Positions 30,987-42,148 of a DNA stretch of 64,000 nucleotides are shown here, piece by piece; the first letter of the stretch is position 1; every line of letters starts with the position of its first letter. The DNA lies in contig JASBNA010000028.1 in the NCBI GenBank assembly GCA_038087015.1, forward strand, positions 1 to 64,000. Direction: 5' to 3'. The translations under genes were made by a program, and so were the position numbers. Under the pieces are notes generated by a model. That model saw nothing but the letters and a program-made list of their open reading frames with translations. It did not search any database and had not been told where the DNA came from. The DNA is from Cerrena zonata. Its lineage: Eukaryota > Basidiomycota > Agaricomycetes > Polyporales > Cerrenaceae.

Positions 30987-31462
30987 ATTATTTTCTGTCT
31001 GCAAATCGATTAATATGCAAAGAAGTGAGCACTATTAAAAAGTATTAAATGGAAGTTACGGCTTTTGCCTATTATTGTTGCGAAACAGCTCGTACTATTA
31101 CTATGGAATTGCTATTGCTAACGCTGGTGATTCCACTAAGAAAACAATTTGTAAATTGAACAAAACCAAAATAGTAAAATTGAAAAAAAAAAAAATTAGA
31201 AACAGAATTTACTATGGTAGTTAGATAACTCACTGTAACTTTGCTAATAAAACAGAAAATTTAAGAGTAATTTTTCATTGATTTCGATACTTTTTTCTTT
31301 GAGATGAGGTCACGTGACCCTACACCCGTACATCTGCTTGTTTTCTGCCTTCTCGCGGGGCGTGTGTTAACCAGATGAGTCGATTTGCTAATAAAAAAAA
31401 CTTCTTTAACAGTGAAGGCTTCAGATTGAACATCGATATACCACGAATACCCCAAAGATAGT
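30987..31462. promoter_or_regulatory. Divergent importin/RRP7 promoter region
   Basis: About 475 bases. CACGTG (31311-31316) is followed five bases later by ACACCCGTACATC (31322-31334), a perfect match to the yeast Rap1 consensus ACACCCRYACAYM. This would suit the ribosome-biogenesis gene RRP7 about 130 bases downstream. An A tract lies near 31185-31195. No gene is seen. Confidence 0.5.
31311..31334 (+). promoter_or_regulatory. E-box plus Rap1-like site (RRP7 promoter)
   Basis: CACGTG followed by ACACCCGTACATC. This is the tightest example of the paired motif seen in four regions of the window. Binding by Cbf1-like and Rap1-like factors is inferred from the motifs only. Confidence 0.5.
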
Positions 31463-32315
31463 ATGGTTCTGGAGATCAAAGGCTTTCAGGTGTTGCCTCT
31501 AGCCCTTCCCAAGTCGAAGGAGGATGGTGTGCACTACATGTACTTCAAGAAACACGAACAGAAGGGAGGACAATCCAGTAATCGGTCGATTTTCTTAGTT
31601 AATGTTCCTATTGAAACCAATACTTCGGTAGTGAAACGGTATCTTCAGGAAGTTGCTATTGGAGCCACGCTTGAGTCGTACGCTCCAAGCTTGCTCACAG
31701 ACAGTCCAGAAGACATTCATATCGACTTGACCAGTTTAACATCTGATCTTAAAGTCTCGGTTAAAAACGAACAATACGAAGTATCCAGTAAATTACCTAA
31801 AAATTGTGGTATTATAACATTTATTGATAAACCAGCATTCCAAATAGCATTCAATTCTTTAAAAAAGTTGGCATCGGACTCTAAAGTTTCAAAATGGCCA
31901 TTGCCAACTCTTGGGTCCAGTCACTTTTTATCTAATTTACAAGCACAATTACTCGAACCTTCTAAATTATCAAAAGATGTTGCCAGTGCCTTAGTTGAAT
32001 TCAACCGGGCTGAAAAGGAGTCGGCGGAAAGCTTACAACAACAAACCGAGCTAGTGGATGAAGACGGTTTTACTTTGGTTGTTGGCTCTCATAGAAAGAC
32101 TAAGGCCGGTATAATGGGCAAACAAAAACTTGCATCTACTACCGAATTAGAAAAAGGCCCAATCGAAACTGAAAAAGAAGGAAAAACAAGATTTCTACAG
32201 ATATCAATTGAGACAACGTAAAAAGGAAGAAATGAATGATTTATTATCCAAATTTAGATTGGATCAAGAACGGGTTAAGCAAATGAAAGAAAAGAAACGT
32301 TTCAAACCCTATTAG
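31463..32315 (+). CDS. RRP7: Ribosome biogenesis factor Rrp7, one frame break near the C-terminus
   Basis: Rrp7 is a component of the UTP-C/CURI assembly needed for 18S rRNA processing. The N-terminus (EIKGFQVLPLALPK), the TSDL-containing block, VDEDGFTLVVG and the C-terminal signature match the family. The first frame stops at 32221, but in the frame one base further the text reads KQDFYRYQLRQRKKEEMNDL and continues to KKRFKPY and a TAG at 32313-32315, the normal Rrp7 tail. The break is +1 in an A-rich stretch (about 32180-32187). Confidence 0.92.
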
Positions 32316-32508
32316 TCCTACTATTCATAATACCTTTTTTCTGACCTCTTGTATTAATACTTGTAAATTATAGAATCATTACTTGCATAAATCAATAAAT
32401 ATAGTAAATTAGTTATACCGTAGGGTGCACGGGTGCTCTCTCCCTACTAATTTTTCAGGTACTTCTGAATCTAAGCTAATCTAATCTAATCTTATCATTC
32501 AATTAACC

Positions 32509-33392
32509 ATGTCAGAGAAAGTGAAAAGTTCTCGGTCAGTGGTCGATATAGACAACGATCCTCAATGTGCCGACGTCATCAATCAAATAAAGGACCTTCA
32601 CCACGAAACGTACGATCAAAGCTTAGATGAGTTTCAACTTCTCTCGACTATACGATATGACCCGAACTTGACAGTGAATCCTCCAATGAGTTTCGACCAA
32701 CTTCAATTCGAACATTTTTACTTACTTCATGACCATGTCGAGCGATAAAGTACTCTTTGAGATTTTTCACTCGTCAGTATCTTACCAAGACCAAGAATGA
32801 AAAACCTCCACAAGTGACAGTTCCAGAAATATCAGATCCAATAATTTTCCAACATTTAAAATCTTCACTGTGTGAATCTCAAATAAGTTTATCAACCCCT
32901 CATAAAATCAGACTATTGATATCTTTTAATGGCAGAGTCGATGTGGAATTTTATGAAATTCCGCCTGTTCGTGATTTACTCGGTGGATTTCTGAATCTTG
33001 AACCTCCGCTTTTCGATGTATACATAGATAAGCAGCAAGTATTGGCTTCTCCCTTCACGTCATTCAAAACCACTTATCGAAAAGTTTATACCGAAGCCAG
33101 GAATAGGTGTTTACCAGGACTTAAACCTGGGAAAGAGGAAGTTATTGTAATCAACACTGCCGATGAAGTCATGGAAGGTTCAATCACAAATATTGCATTG
33201 AAATCAAATACTGGGGCTTGGCTCACGCCCCAGTTGACTTCAGGTTGTCTATGTGGTGTTATGAGAAGTCATTTATTACAAAAAAAGCTTCTTAAAGAAT
33301 ATCTTATCTATAAGCAAGATTTGAAGCCGGGGACTGAGCTTTTACTATTCAATGCCATCATGGGGGTGGTTAAAGGAAAAATTATTGAATGA
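32509..33392 (+). CDS. ABZ2: Aminodeoxychorismate lyase, one frame break
   Basis: PLP-dependent fold-type IV lyase converting aminodeoxychorismate to p-aminobenzoate for folate synthesis. The first frame has FQLLSTIRYDPNL and ends at 32748; the second, one base back, gives KYSLRFFTRQYL and continues through TTYRKVYTEARNR (candidate PLP-lysine region) to the hallmark MEGSITNIALKSN, then WLTPQLTSGCLCGVMR. The -1 break lies near 32741-32748 (one A missing). The total, near 293 residues, is shorter than S. cerevisiae Abz2 (about 374), mostly in variable loops. Confidence 0.85.
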
Positions 33393-33427
33393 ATTTTATG
33401 AAAATAATTATATTGTCTATATATACT

Positions 33428-34354
33428 CTAATTAATTAAATCTTGAATTTGCTCATCAGTGTAACCCATAATGTAAAGGATATCTTGTAAAGAGTCTGAG
33501 TTCAAACAGCTTGGTGCTTGCTTTTGAACAGTAGGTTTGGCATTCCATGCAACCCCCCATCCTGCAACTGACATCATTTTCAAGTCATTGGCACCATCAC
33601 CCACTGCTACAGCATCTTTGGGATTAATAGAATGTTTATCGGCGATTTCAAGCAAGAGTTGAGCCTTTTTATCACCATTGACAACTGGACCATTGGTGGT
33701 ACCATCTAATTTCAAGTCAGCAGTAGTACCCAATTGGTTAGCGTATGCATAATCCAATCCTAACTGTTCTTTAACGTACAGGGCCAATGGAATAAATCCT
33801 CCTGAACAAACCCCCATAACAACGTTCAATTTCTTTAATGCTTTACATAATTCTCTAGCGCCTTTGGTTATTTTAATCTTCTCTTTCAATTCTTCCCAAA
33901 TTGAAGTTGAATCAATGCCCTTTAATAATAAAACTCTTTGTTGTAAAGATTGATTGAAATCAAGTTCACCATTCATGGCTCTTTCAGTAATCTCAGCTAC
34001 TTTATCTTCAATATTTGCATATGCAGCAATAAGCTCAATGACTTCTTGGTAAATCAAAGTTGAATCCATATCAAAAATAAACAACTTCTTATCCTGTCTA
34101 GTTGATTGACGTTGGAAAATAATGTCATATTCCTTAGGTATGGTCAAAATTTCATTTTTGATGAAGGTTTCAATGGCTTCTGGGTGTTCTGGTTCAACTA
34201 TATAGTCAATGACACGGTTTTCTGATAAGACTCGTGTTGATTTGACTTCAAGCTTTAATTGTTCACCAATAAATTTCTGTATAAATGAACAACTTTCTTC
34301 ACTTAAACGTGAAGATTTGGAAATTATAGTTATAGCGTATTGTTCAAATGACAT
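33428..34354 (-). CDS. SER2: Phosphoserine phosphatase
   Basis: Final step of phosphoglycerate-pathway serine synthesis. 308 residues, unbroken. HAD motifs: FIFDMDSTL with nucleophile Asp95 and Asp97, the specificity region QEVIELIAAYANIEDKV, motif II in VVMGVCSGGFIPLA, a Lys in GDKKAQLL and motif IV AVGDGANDLKMM. The N-terminal ~85 residues form the ACT-like region seen in yeast Ser2. Confidence 0.96.
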   Translation of the reverse strand: MSFEQYAITIISKSSRLSEESCSFIQKFIGEQLKLEVKSTRVLSENRVIDYIVEPEHPEAIETFIKNEILTIPKEYDIIFQRQSTRQDKKLFIFDMDSTLIYQEVIELIAAYANIEDKVAEITERAMNGELDFNQSLQQRVLLLKGIDSTSIWEELKEKIKITKGARELCKALKKLNVVMGVCSGGFIPLALYVKEQLGLDYAYANQLGTTADLKLDGTTNGPVVNGDKKAQLLLEIADKHSINPKDAVAVGDGANDLKMMSVAGWGVAWNAKPTVQKQAPSCLNSDSLQDILYIMGYTDEQIQDLIN

Positions 34355-34723
34355 TCTATGAGGTAACTAAAGGTCTTGTATGCTGTAACTTTGAATCTAG
34401 TCTAATTTTCATCGAGTTAGATATTTTATGAAATGTTCCAGAGTCTTATTTTTCACTCAATTTTTTTTTCGTTCACGTTGAGTTGATACTGGGGAAACGT
34501 TTCACAGCCAATTGATCTGACATGCAATCCAGAAGAATTAAGAATGATTAAGACTAGATCAGTACTACTACAACTGGTATTATATCCATACTATATCGAT
34601 TGAATAAATACAAACCAAGGGAAAACTAAACGAAAGCAAAAAAAAAAAGCATCTATATAAATCTAACATAAAAGATTGTAAAAGATTGTGCAAGAACTGA
34701 AAGACTCCAATGCATATTGTAGA
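34355..34723 (-). promoter_or_regulatory. SER2 upstream region
   Basis: About 370 AT-rich bases between SER2 and the 3' end of the Sec14-like gene. Apart from A/T tracts (34457-34466, 34638-34648) I see no recognisable element; TGACATGCAATCC at 34517 is not a good Gcn4 site. Confidence 0.3.
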
Positions 34724-35880
34724 TTAATTAGTTTCTATATTTTCTAATCTTAGATGGTATTCACTTAATCCGATACCACCACCCAATTTTTCGAAATTCT
34801 TCATATAAATGGCAGATTTTTTATCCGCTAAAGAATTAAGTTCTTTCCAGTAGACGTCATGAACATACTCAAAGTCCAAAATACCATTAAATTCTTTATC
34901 CAATTGTTCCTTAGGGACATAATTTTCAAAAGGTTGATCATAAATGGTCTTCAGTCTAGTATAAGGATCGATAAATGGACCCACGACTTTGAAAAAAGTG
35001 TAACCAATCCAAGGAATATTAGTGAATAACCCTCTACCCAATCTTTCTGGGTAATGATTTTGTAAAATATGCAAAACTTGTTTTGATATACTTAATGACG
35101 GGAACTTAGAAGATAAGTTCATATGAGCTGGTGCAGCTTTGAAATCAATCAATAAAGCCAAGGTATCTTGACCAGGAGGCATGAATTGAATGACTTTTTC
35201 CAACATGAAAACCAAATGTTGCACCTGTTTTAAAGAGGGAGAAGTATTTTGGTATCCATTTCTTAAATAAAGACAGGGTCTATTATCGTTATCATAACCA
35301 ACAATCAAATTCTTACCGGTTAAATTTTCTGGCTCAACTAATTCTGGAGTGAGTTTTTTGGCTTCATCAGTGTGACCTTCAATGTAAACCACCCCGAATG
35401 TTCTTCTCCAAATTAATGATTCTTCGATTCTCTTTATGGCTGCATCGGTTTTCCATTTGGTAGCTCTCAAGTATCTCAAGAAACATTCCTTGGTTAACCA
35501 AGATTTCTCAACATCAAGCACGGGATGTGTTGCAGCTCTAGGCTGATCATTCACTGGGATCTCCGTCTTGATATACTCTTGAAAATGCTTTAAAACAGCG
35601 TCATATTGAGCTTGTTGTTCTTCAGTGAGATCAAAATCGGCTCCTTAAGAGGAAATATTGGTTTCTCGAAAGGAGTATGACGTTTAATCAATCCTTTCTT
35701 CAGAATAGATCCACTGGCACTGGCAGCCGTGGATTTAGAACTAACCGATATTTGATCAGTGGATTCGTTACCATTAGCCTTTTTCAATCCACTTTGGAGA
35801 CTAGCAGTGCTATTACTGGCCATGCTGTTGGAGTTGGACATGTCCTGGGACTCCTTATCCTTTTTCCTGAAGAAGTTCAT
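34724..35880 (-). CDS. Sec14-like phosphatidylinositol transfer protein (Pdr16/Pdr17 type), one frame break
   Basis: A CRAL-TRIO protein of the Pdr16/Pdr17 group, which transfers PI and affects sterol/PS metabolism and azole tolerance in yeasts. The second frame carries KSWLTKECFLRYLRATKW, VQHLVFMLEKVIQFMPPGQD, LALLIDFKAAP and VLHILQNHYPERLGRGLFTNIPW, all typical. The upstream frame from ATG 35880 (MNFFRKKDKESQDM) has a Ser-rich start, then RHTPFEKPIFPLKE, and should join one base back to ADFDLTEEQQAQYDAVLKHF. The break is -1 near 35640-35650 (one G missing). Pdr17 seems slightly likelier, but the two cannot be separated safely. Confidence 0.85.
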
Positions 35881-36241
35881 CTTTTCACAACTTAATACGC
35901 CAATATTTGTAAAACCAAAGAAAAAAGAAGAATGCTTTGGCGATTCGAATGATTCCAACAGCTGTTACTCTAACCAAGATTCGAAACCGACACCTACTGT
36001 TGAAACCGATTAAATCCTGGATGAAAAAGCCCTATTCGTCTCGAATTAAGCGGTGATAACTGAAAAAAAAAAAAAAAGAAAACGAAAAAAACAAAAACAA
36101 AAATCCGGCTTTATACCTATTTTCCAGCTTGGTCGTTCTTCATACTAAAAAACCAGGAAGACGGAAGATAAAAAACGAAACATCAGCCGAGCGAACACGA
36201 ATCTTCAAGAACTAGCCATTAGTATATGGGAATAGAGTAGT
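35881..36241. promoter_or_regulatory. Divergent Sec14-like/TDA2 promoter region
   Basis: About 360 bases between divergent starts with A-rich tracts (36061-36105). An in-frame but implausible N-terminal extension of the Sec14-like gene to 35958 overlaps it. No specific site is recognised. Confidence 0.35.
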
Positions 36242-36598
36242 ATGTCGAAGGTCAGAGTAACTAAGTCGTCGGTGTCCAAAGAAGCACCAATTTCAAGTGA
36301 ATACCTCGAAGAATTGGTGAAAACAGATGAAGCGATTCAATTGTACAACCTGAAGAATGATCTTATCAAATACATACTTGAAAAGCTTCAAATCAAATCA
36401 TCCAAGTATAAGTTTTTAGTCCAGGCCACCAATGTTGGTTCAGGAAGTCCAATTGACATACCCATTCTGATTGCTTCTTCGTTTGGAGCTGTTTGGGATG
36501 GTGAAAGAGACGGGTATATCAATTTACAAGTTGACAATTCTGAATCTGATCGGGTTGATAATCTTTTGATCAGTGTGTATTGGATATTCGTTGATTAG
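36242..36598 (+). CDS. TDA2: Tctex1-type dynein light chain-like protein Tda2
   Basis: 118 residues, unbroken. The C-terminal half shows a Tctex1-like fold pattern ending in YINLQVDNSESDRVDNLLISVYWIFVD, close to the final beta strand motif of the family. Yeast Tda2 binds Aim21 at cortical actin patches and regulates actin assembly during endocytosis. It converges with the next minus-strand gene. Confidence 0.7.
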   Translation: MSKVRVTKSSVSKEAPISSEYLEELVKTDEAIQLYNLKNDLIKYILEKLQIKSSKYKFLVQATNVGSGSPIDIPILIASSFGAVWDGERDGYINLQVDNSESDRVDNLLISVYWIFVD

Positions 36599-36653
36599 TA
36601 AATGTTTATTGGCATTAATGATTTCGTTATATAATACATAAATAATAAGGTGA

Positions 36654-38406
36654 TCATAGCATTTCAAGAACGTTGAACAACATTTCAATTCTGTCGTTCA
36701 AAGTAGATAACGCCTGAGTATTCGATGACATGCTTGATAAATGTTTATTCAAAAGCTTGAGTACTTCTCTTGTATCAGGGTCATTGTTAGCATTGAATTT
36801 AGACCCCAATATTGGTTGGTGTTCTGTTTCCTCATCTAATTTGATATTGTCCGAACTTGACTCGATAGAATCAAGTTGTAATTCCTGTTTTTTCTTGATG
36901 ATTTCGTCATGCATTCTCTGTTCATTGATCGAGGTTGTCTTTTTAAACTCATTCAAGTATTTTAGATCCAGTTCATAACTATTTTTTAAATTATTGTAAT
37001 GTAATTCTAAATCTTGTAATTGACTGATTTCCGCCAGCAAATAAGTTTCTAATTTTTGCTTGTAATTGACCAATTGATCATATTCTAAGAGTTGTGATCC
37101 ACTTAAATTTCCGGCCGTTGCACTTCTAGTTGGTTGCATACTGGTTAATGGTGGTAGGTTAGAGGCAGCTAACCTCGATATGAATGTCCGAGCACTGTTA
37201 TTATCAAACCACCCATTACTTAGGGCCTTTTGGGCTTCTCTTATTCTTACTTGACCAAACTTTGTCTTCATTGAGTATCTTTCAACTGACTTACCCATTG
37301 AGATTGTCATCAATCTTTGAAGAATCCTTAATACATCAGAATTCAAGGGATTCCAAAGTCTCTCTATCAAATTACCATTGACCCGTTTCTTTGCCCTTTC
37401 ACTTCTTATCCCACCTATTTCTGGGGTTTCATCTTCGGTACCTGGAGTAAATTCTGGTTGTGGTTTATCATTTACTATGTGGGCCCTTTTGGATGGCGCT
37501 TCTTCGTTTTTTCCTAAGGAAGCCCTTTTGCGTCCTCTGGCGGTAGATGTTGGTTCATCATCTTCCAGCTCGTTGGGTGCCGAAGGCATTGGTCTATGTA
37601 TTGGAGCATGAATTTCATCCTCAGACGCAGATAAAGATTCTCTTCTTGCAGTTTTGTTAGAGTCAGCTTCTGCATTATTGTCTTCTGTTAAATCGTTTAC
37701 AGTCTTTGTTTCCCCAACATCCTGGCCAGTCTCTCCGGAGGTTTTATCTTCGGTGTGTTCCGATATTGTGCTTAATACAGCTGATTGCTCTGGTTGCACC
37801 TCATTCAAATCGGAATCACCATTTTTTGCAGATTCATTTGAAATCAGATCACCCGTATCTGTGTCCCTGTCCTGTGGAGCGTGTACACCGTGGATATTTG
37901 CATGCTTGTCATTCTGTGTATCACCTCCATGTATAGCTTTTTCTCTACTAGTGTCTGCAATTGTATCATCAGCTTGTGTAGGGATATAATTAGATTCGGT
38001 ATCTTTTTCTATATTTTCGACCTCTTGTCTGTCCAGCAGTAAATGTCCCCGAGGCACTAGTAGTAGAAGGACGATCAGTGGCATCCACATTCTCATCTCT
38101 CAAGCCCTTTGAATCTTGTCCGATTGTAGTACCTGATCCATTATTATGAGACTCTGAGTCGACAGTAGATTCTAACAATTGATTCACTGTCTCACTTCCA
38201 ATGTTATCAAGACCTGCCACCTCTGCAGTCGTATAATTTTCCGTTGTATTTGAGACCTCTCTATCTTTCTCTTCATCATTAAGCATTGGCTCTGGTGAAG
38301 GACCACGTGAACTATTCCTTAGCAGCAAGCGTGTAACACGACGTGGCTGCGATGGTGAGTTGCCAGGATCGCTCTTATCACCAGCATGAGGCAGTTGCGA
38401 TGACAT
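36654..38406 (-). CDS. Acidic/coiled-coil protein, perhaps inner-kinetochore COMA-like; one frame break
   Basis: I do not firmly recognise this protein. The first frame (ATG 38406) is Arg/Ser-rich (RRVTRLLLRNSSRG) and acidic; the second is acidic with a basic patch (RGRKRASLGKNEEAPSKRAH), then a helical region (NGNLIERLWNPLNSDVLRIL), a long coiled coil (LLEYDQLVNYKQKLETYLLAEI onward) and a C-terminal helix (LSTLNDRIEMLFNVL). Disordered basic N-terminus, helical domain and coiled coil resemble COMA proteins Ame1/Okp1 (CENP-U/Q), which is a guess. The two frames overlap between 37990 and 38096; a +1 shift within that interval joins them into about 580 residues. Confidence 0.5.
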
Positions 38407-38620
38407 TGTCCAATGTTTTCTTCAGTAATTCAAGGGAATATGGACTTTAATTGATCTTCAATTGTTTTTTTTTTTCAATTTTTTTTTTTTTTTTGTTAAG
38501 AGGCTCTTTGATGTGCAGGACATTGAACGCGTCTTGAAATGGGTGCTAAATCTACAAGTCTATTCAATAGTAATGCTATGAGACTATATAAATGCTAGAA
38601 TTCTATGTATATATGCAGTG

Positions 38621-40225
38621 TTATGCAGAAAAGGGTTCAGAAGATGGAGATGCTGAACGGGGTCGTTGTGAAAGTTTTGTTGAAGAGTTGATGATTTTAA
38701 AATTAGCATTTTCAGACAGGGTGTTAGCAATGATTGATTCGATGACGAGGTAGGACTTTTTGATGGAGGTTGGCGATACGTTGATGTAATCAGCCAACTT
38801 TTTGATCAAGAAAGATTCGATGGTTTGAGAATCTTCGGCCCTGATGGAACGATTTTGCTTTGATGTCGAGCTCAAAAGAGCTATTCTGCTAATGAAGTCT
38901 ATATTTGATAATGGGGTTTGGGACGAGGTAGCTTCATCTTCTTGAAGACTGAATGATGATTGGTCAAAGTTAAAGATTTGATAAAGCCGTTTTTCCAGAA
39001 GTGGGATATCAGCATGGTCTTCTTCAGCCAAGTCATTTTGATTAGCAGGGTCATCTGCTTCTTTATTGGCATAAGGAACAATGCTATTATAAACCCATTT
39101 ACAATATTCGGTGATCTTTGTATCTGAATAGGAAAGTAAGTCACTTGAAGTAGAAGATCCAATTAAAGGGATTTCATTTTGTAAGTCGTATTTTTCCACC
39201 GTTGATAGCCATTTATTGTAATCTATTTTGTAAGACAGACACAGGGCACCCCCAAACACAAAGTAAAGTTTGATTACAAAGACTATTATTCCTGCGAGTT
39301 TGACCTCGGGGAACTGGACGAAGCGATCTGCCCGTGTTAGGTCGGGATCATAATTGATTGTCAATTCATGGTCTTTGAGTTCTTGATGGCAAAATCTATG
39401 AATCATCACCATCAACTCTGGAGCGTTGGGTAGCAATAGACAAGTGCTTAGTATTCTGAATATGAAGGGATAATAGTAATTCAACGATTGAGTAAGAGTG
39501 TTTGAATCTAAGATGATTGGAGCTAGTTTCAAGACTTTGTTGACAAAGATATCTTGTTCGGGTAGTCTTGCTGGTTCTAAACGATTGAAGTATTCCTGGG
39601 GGAATCTTTTCATAAGGTGTTTCGGGAAAAGATGTCTTGTTCTTGAGTATGGAATCTTATTATATTTGATTAAAAAGGCGAAATCAGAAATGTACACGTT
39701 GTAGTGATTTAACTTTATAAATGCAAGGTATATCAACGCGATGATATCAAGAGGAACAATTAAGTGGACATCGGTTCTGTAGGATTTGAGATTATTATGA
39801 GTGTATTTAAGAAGCTTGACCCAATAGAGTTTACAGATTTGATTCAATTTTTTTTCTAAATCTAATTTGGTTTCCTTTGGGATTGGGAATTACTGGTCAA
39901 TTATGCAAGGGATCTGTTTTTTCAAATAGATTTGTAAGCATTGGTAATATAAAAGACGACCCTTTTGACCAAATTCACGTTTCCCCTTATCAGAATTATT
40001 TTGTTGAGATTGTTGCAGGTTTACAACCGTTCCGTCTTCCGATATTTGAAAGTTAAGGGTTCTCGTTGGGACATAATTGTCATCCATGTCATCGTTGATT
40101 TCGATATCCCCTTCTTTGATATGACCGTATTGACATAGTTTTTGACCAGCGTTCGAGGTATATAGTCTCGATCTACAATTGTCAACCCCACAGATAGGAC
40201 CTTTGATCCATCTTCGTTGGGACAT
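38621..40225 (-). CDS. RRN7: RNA polymerase I core factor subunit Rrn7, with in-frame TAA
   Basis: Rrn7 (TFIIB-like, TAF1B) is part of the core factor that positions Pol I on the rDNA promoter. ATG 40225 starts a zinc ribbon (GPICGVDNCRSRLYT and KLCQYGHIKEGD, Cys pairs visible) followed by GRLLYYQCLQIYLKKQ. At 39890-39892 an in-frame TAA interrupts IPCIIDQ / FPIPKETKLDLEKKLNQICKLYW; the same frame then continues to 38621 with cyclin-like helices. Alignment to yeast Rrn7 needs one residue at the stop and no frame change. A base error (for example CAA or AAA read as TAA) or a real nonsense allele are the options. Confidence 0.85.
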
Positions 40226-41072
40226 TTTGGTGAAGCTGAGTGAAATGGAGGATCAGAATCTATACCATTTGAAATGCGTCGGGCGAGGATCGTTATCGTT
40301 GCAATGAATAAGGTACTGATAACCAGCGATGAGCTCATTGAAAACAAGCATCATAGGTTATATGTAGGATTATGATACCAAAACCTCCGTACATTCATAC
40401 ATTCATACATACAACCTATATACATACAACCAATACCACGCAAGCATTCCAAAAGATTCCCTTCACTGTTGCACGCTCGAACAATTCAATGGGAACCGTT
40501 GAGATGACTCTGTATCAAGAACCATCCCAATGGATTGTAAATCAGTCAACTAACCTACAAATAACCTTCAATTATGTACAAAATATCTACAAATTACCTA
40601 CAAATTACCTACAAATTGATGCAAAACTAAATAAATACACCATGAACAACAGCATCGCCGTCGATTGGCGATACCAGAACCCCCAGAGGACCAGCCAGGC
40701 CAACACCACCAGACACCCAACAACATATCAACCATCACTTCCAATGAATATAGCTATGGCTGCAATTAGTGCTGCCGGCCGCACACACGTGATCTGTGAC
40801 TGCTCTTTTGCTTTACGGTACCCGCACACCACACTATTACATAAGCAGCTTTTCGAGTGAGGACTGCTCCTGCATGTGCGGTTTTCTCTTACAAAACAAA
40901 AAAAAAAAAAGATTTTCACTAAGTGAAAGGCTTAACTGAGGAAAAAAGAAAAAAAAAAAAGAGGAAAAAACTAACAAAAGTTTTCACTGGATTTTATTGA
41001 AATTTTTAACCCTCTATTAGAGTTGTTTGATATACTACTTTTTACCACACATCAACAGAAATATCATCCAAA
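40226..41072. promoter_or_regulatory. Divergent RRN7/RPS24 promoter region
   Basis: About 850 bases. Elements: ACCTCCGTACAT (40383-40394) next to CATACATTCATA repeats, a three-copy 11-bp repeat (40587-40617), and CACACGTGATC (CACGTG 40786-40791) about 285 bases before RPS24. A-rich tracts lie at 40899-40909 and 40944-40960. A 162-codon frame (40372-40860) spans these repeats but lacks coding character. Confidence 0.45.
40587..40617. repeat. 11-bp tandem repeat (three copies)
   Basis: The unit CTACAAATTAC occurs three times (the last without AC) at 40587, 40598 and 40609. It is gene-free DNA; a slippage product or clustered binding site. Confidence 0.7.
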
Positions 41073-41702
41073 ATGGTATGTCCATACCCACGAAAGACAG
41101 TTTGACCCGGCGCTAGATATACAAGAGGAAGACAGGGCTTTTATTGAAGAGGAGGTTGTTGTCGATGGCTGAAGTTGAGTGAAAAATTTTTGAGATTGAC
41201 CCAGAAGGGCCTTGATGAATGACCTTGATGAATGAATAGGATAGAAGATCTAGCAAGGGAGTAAACAAGATTAACGTACTAACATTTTTCTTTTTAGAGT
41301 GATTCCGTTACCATTAGAACTCGTAAAGTTATTTCCAACCCATTATTGGCCAGAAGACAATTTGTCATTGATGTCTTACATCCAAACAGAGCTAACGTCT
41401 CTAAAGATGAATTACGTGACAGATTAGCTGAAATTTACAAAGCCGAAAAAGATGCTGTCTCTGTTTTTGGTTTCAGAACCCAATTCGGTGGTGGTAAATC
41501 TACCGGTTTCGGTTTAATCTACCAATCTGTTGCTGATGCCAAAAAATTCGAACCAGCTTACAGATTAGTTAGATACGGTTTAGCTGAAAAAGTTGAAAAA
41601 CCATCCAGACAACAAAGAAAACAAAAGAAGAACAGAGAAAAGAAAATCTTTGGTACTCAACGTCGTGCTGCCAAGAGAGCTGCTAGAAGAAACGCTGATT
41701 AA
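41073..41702 (+). CDS. RPS24: 40S ribosomal protein eS24, two exons
   Basis: The first exon is just the ATG (41073-41075); the second starts at 41298 with AGTGATTCCGTT, giving [30 protein letters not shown]. The 136-residue product matches eS24 throughout, including [19 protein letters not shown] and a Lys/Arg-rich C-terminus. Intron 41076-41297 has GTATGT, TACTAAC (41277-41283) and a TTTTTAG end. Leucines are TTA/TTG only. Structural protein of the small subunit. An exon consisting only of ATG is common in yeast ribosomal protein genes. Confidence 0.97.
41076..41297 (+). other. RPS24: RPS24 intron
   Basis: 222 bases; GTATGT donor, TACTAAC branch site 14 bases before the AG acceptor, pyrimidine-rich stretch between. 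It contains a 13-bp tandem duplication (CCTTGATGAATGA, about 41210-41235). The TGATGA words recall a C-box, but no matching D-box order is seen, so no snoRNA is called. Confidence 0.93.
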
Positions 41703-42148
41703 GTTAATCAATGAATTTATAACATGGAGAAGAGAATTCGAAATTTGGCTTCTTTTTATCAAACCTTGTATAGAATATAATATAATATAATTCCTGTCAT
41801 TTGTGATTTGTTGTCTTTATTTTGTTCTTTCTCTTTTTCATGTTTCTTTATTGGTTTACTTTTCTTTCTTTCAACTTGATGATTTTTTAGTTGTTGTTTT
41901 GGGGTGCATCATCTACTTTAATAATTATTAACAAAAAAAAACAAAAAACACAAAAATCCACAATCACAAATAAAACATTTATTGTATATTATAATCTTTT
42001 AATGTAGTTTGTAAAGCTGTTGCTACTGATAATTGTAGTTGTATGAAGTTCACACCTGGTGCACGGGTGTTTGTTCATTTTCCTAACAAAAAAAAAAAGA
42101 AGCATCAAAATAACAGTAAATCATCAAGGGTTCACCTACGTCTAGAGT
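41703..42148 (+). promoter_or_regulatory. RPS24 3' region and YJU2 promoter
   Basis: About 445 AT-rich bases. ACACCTGGTGCACGGGTGT (about 42051-42069) holds the word GGTGCACGGGTG, which recurs at 32424-32435 upstream of ABZ2 and reads CACCCGTGCACC on the other strand, a Rap1-like sequence. An A tract follows at 42088-42100. No gene is seen. Confidence 0.4.

Noticed and set aside
40372..40860. 162-codon plus-strand frame between RRN7 and RPS24
   Set aside because: It is composed largely of short repeats (CATACATTC, CTACAAATT), has no domain pattern and overlaps the promoter elements of two genes.
41076..41297. snoRNA inside the RPS24 intron
   Set aside because: TGATGA words are present but no D-box in the correct order or terminal stem was found.
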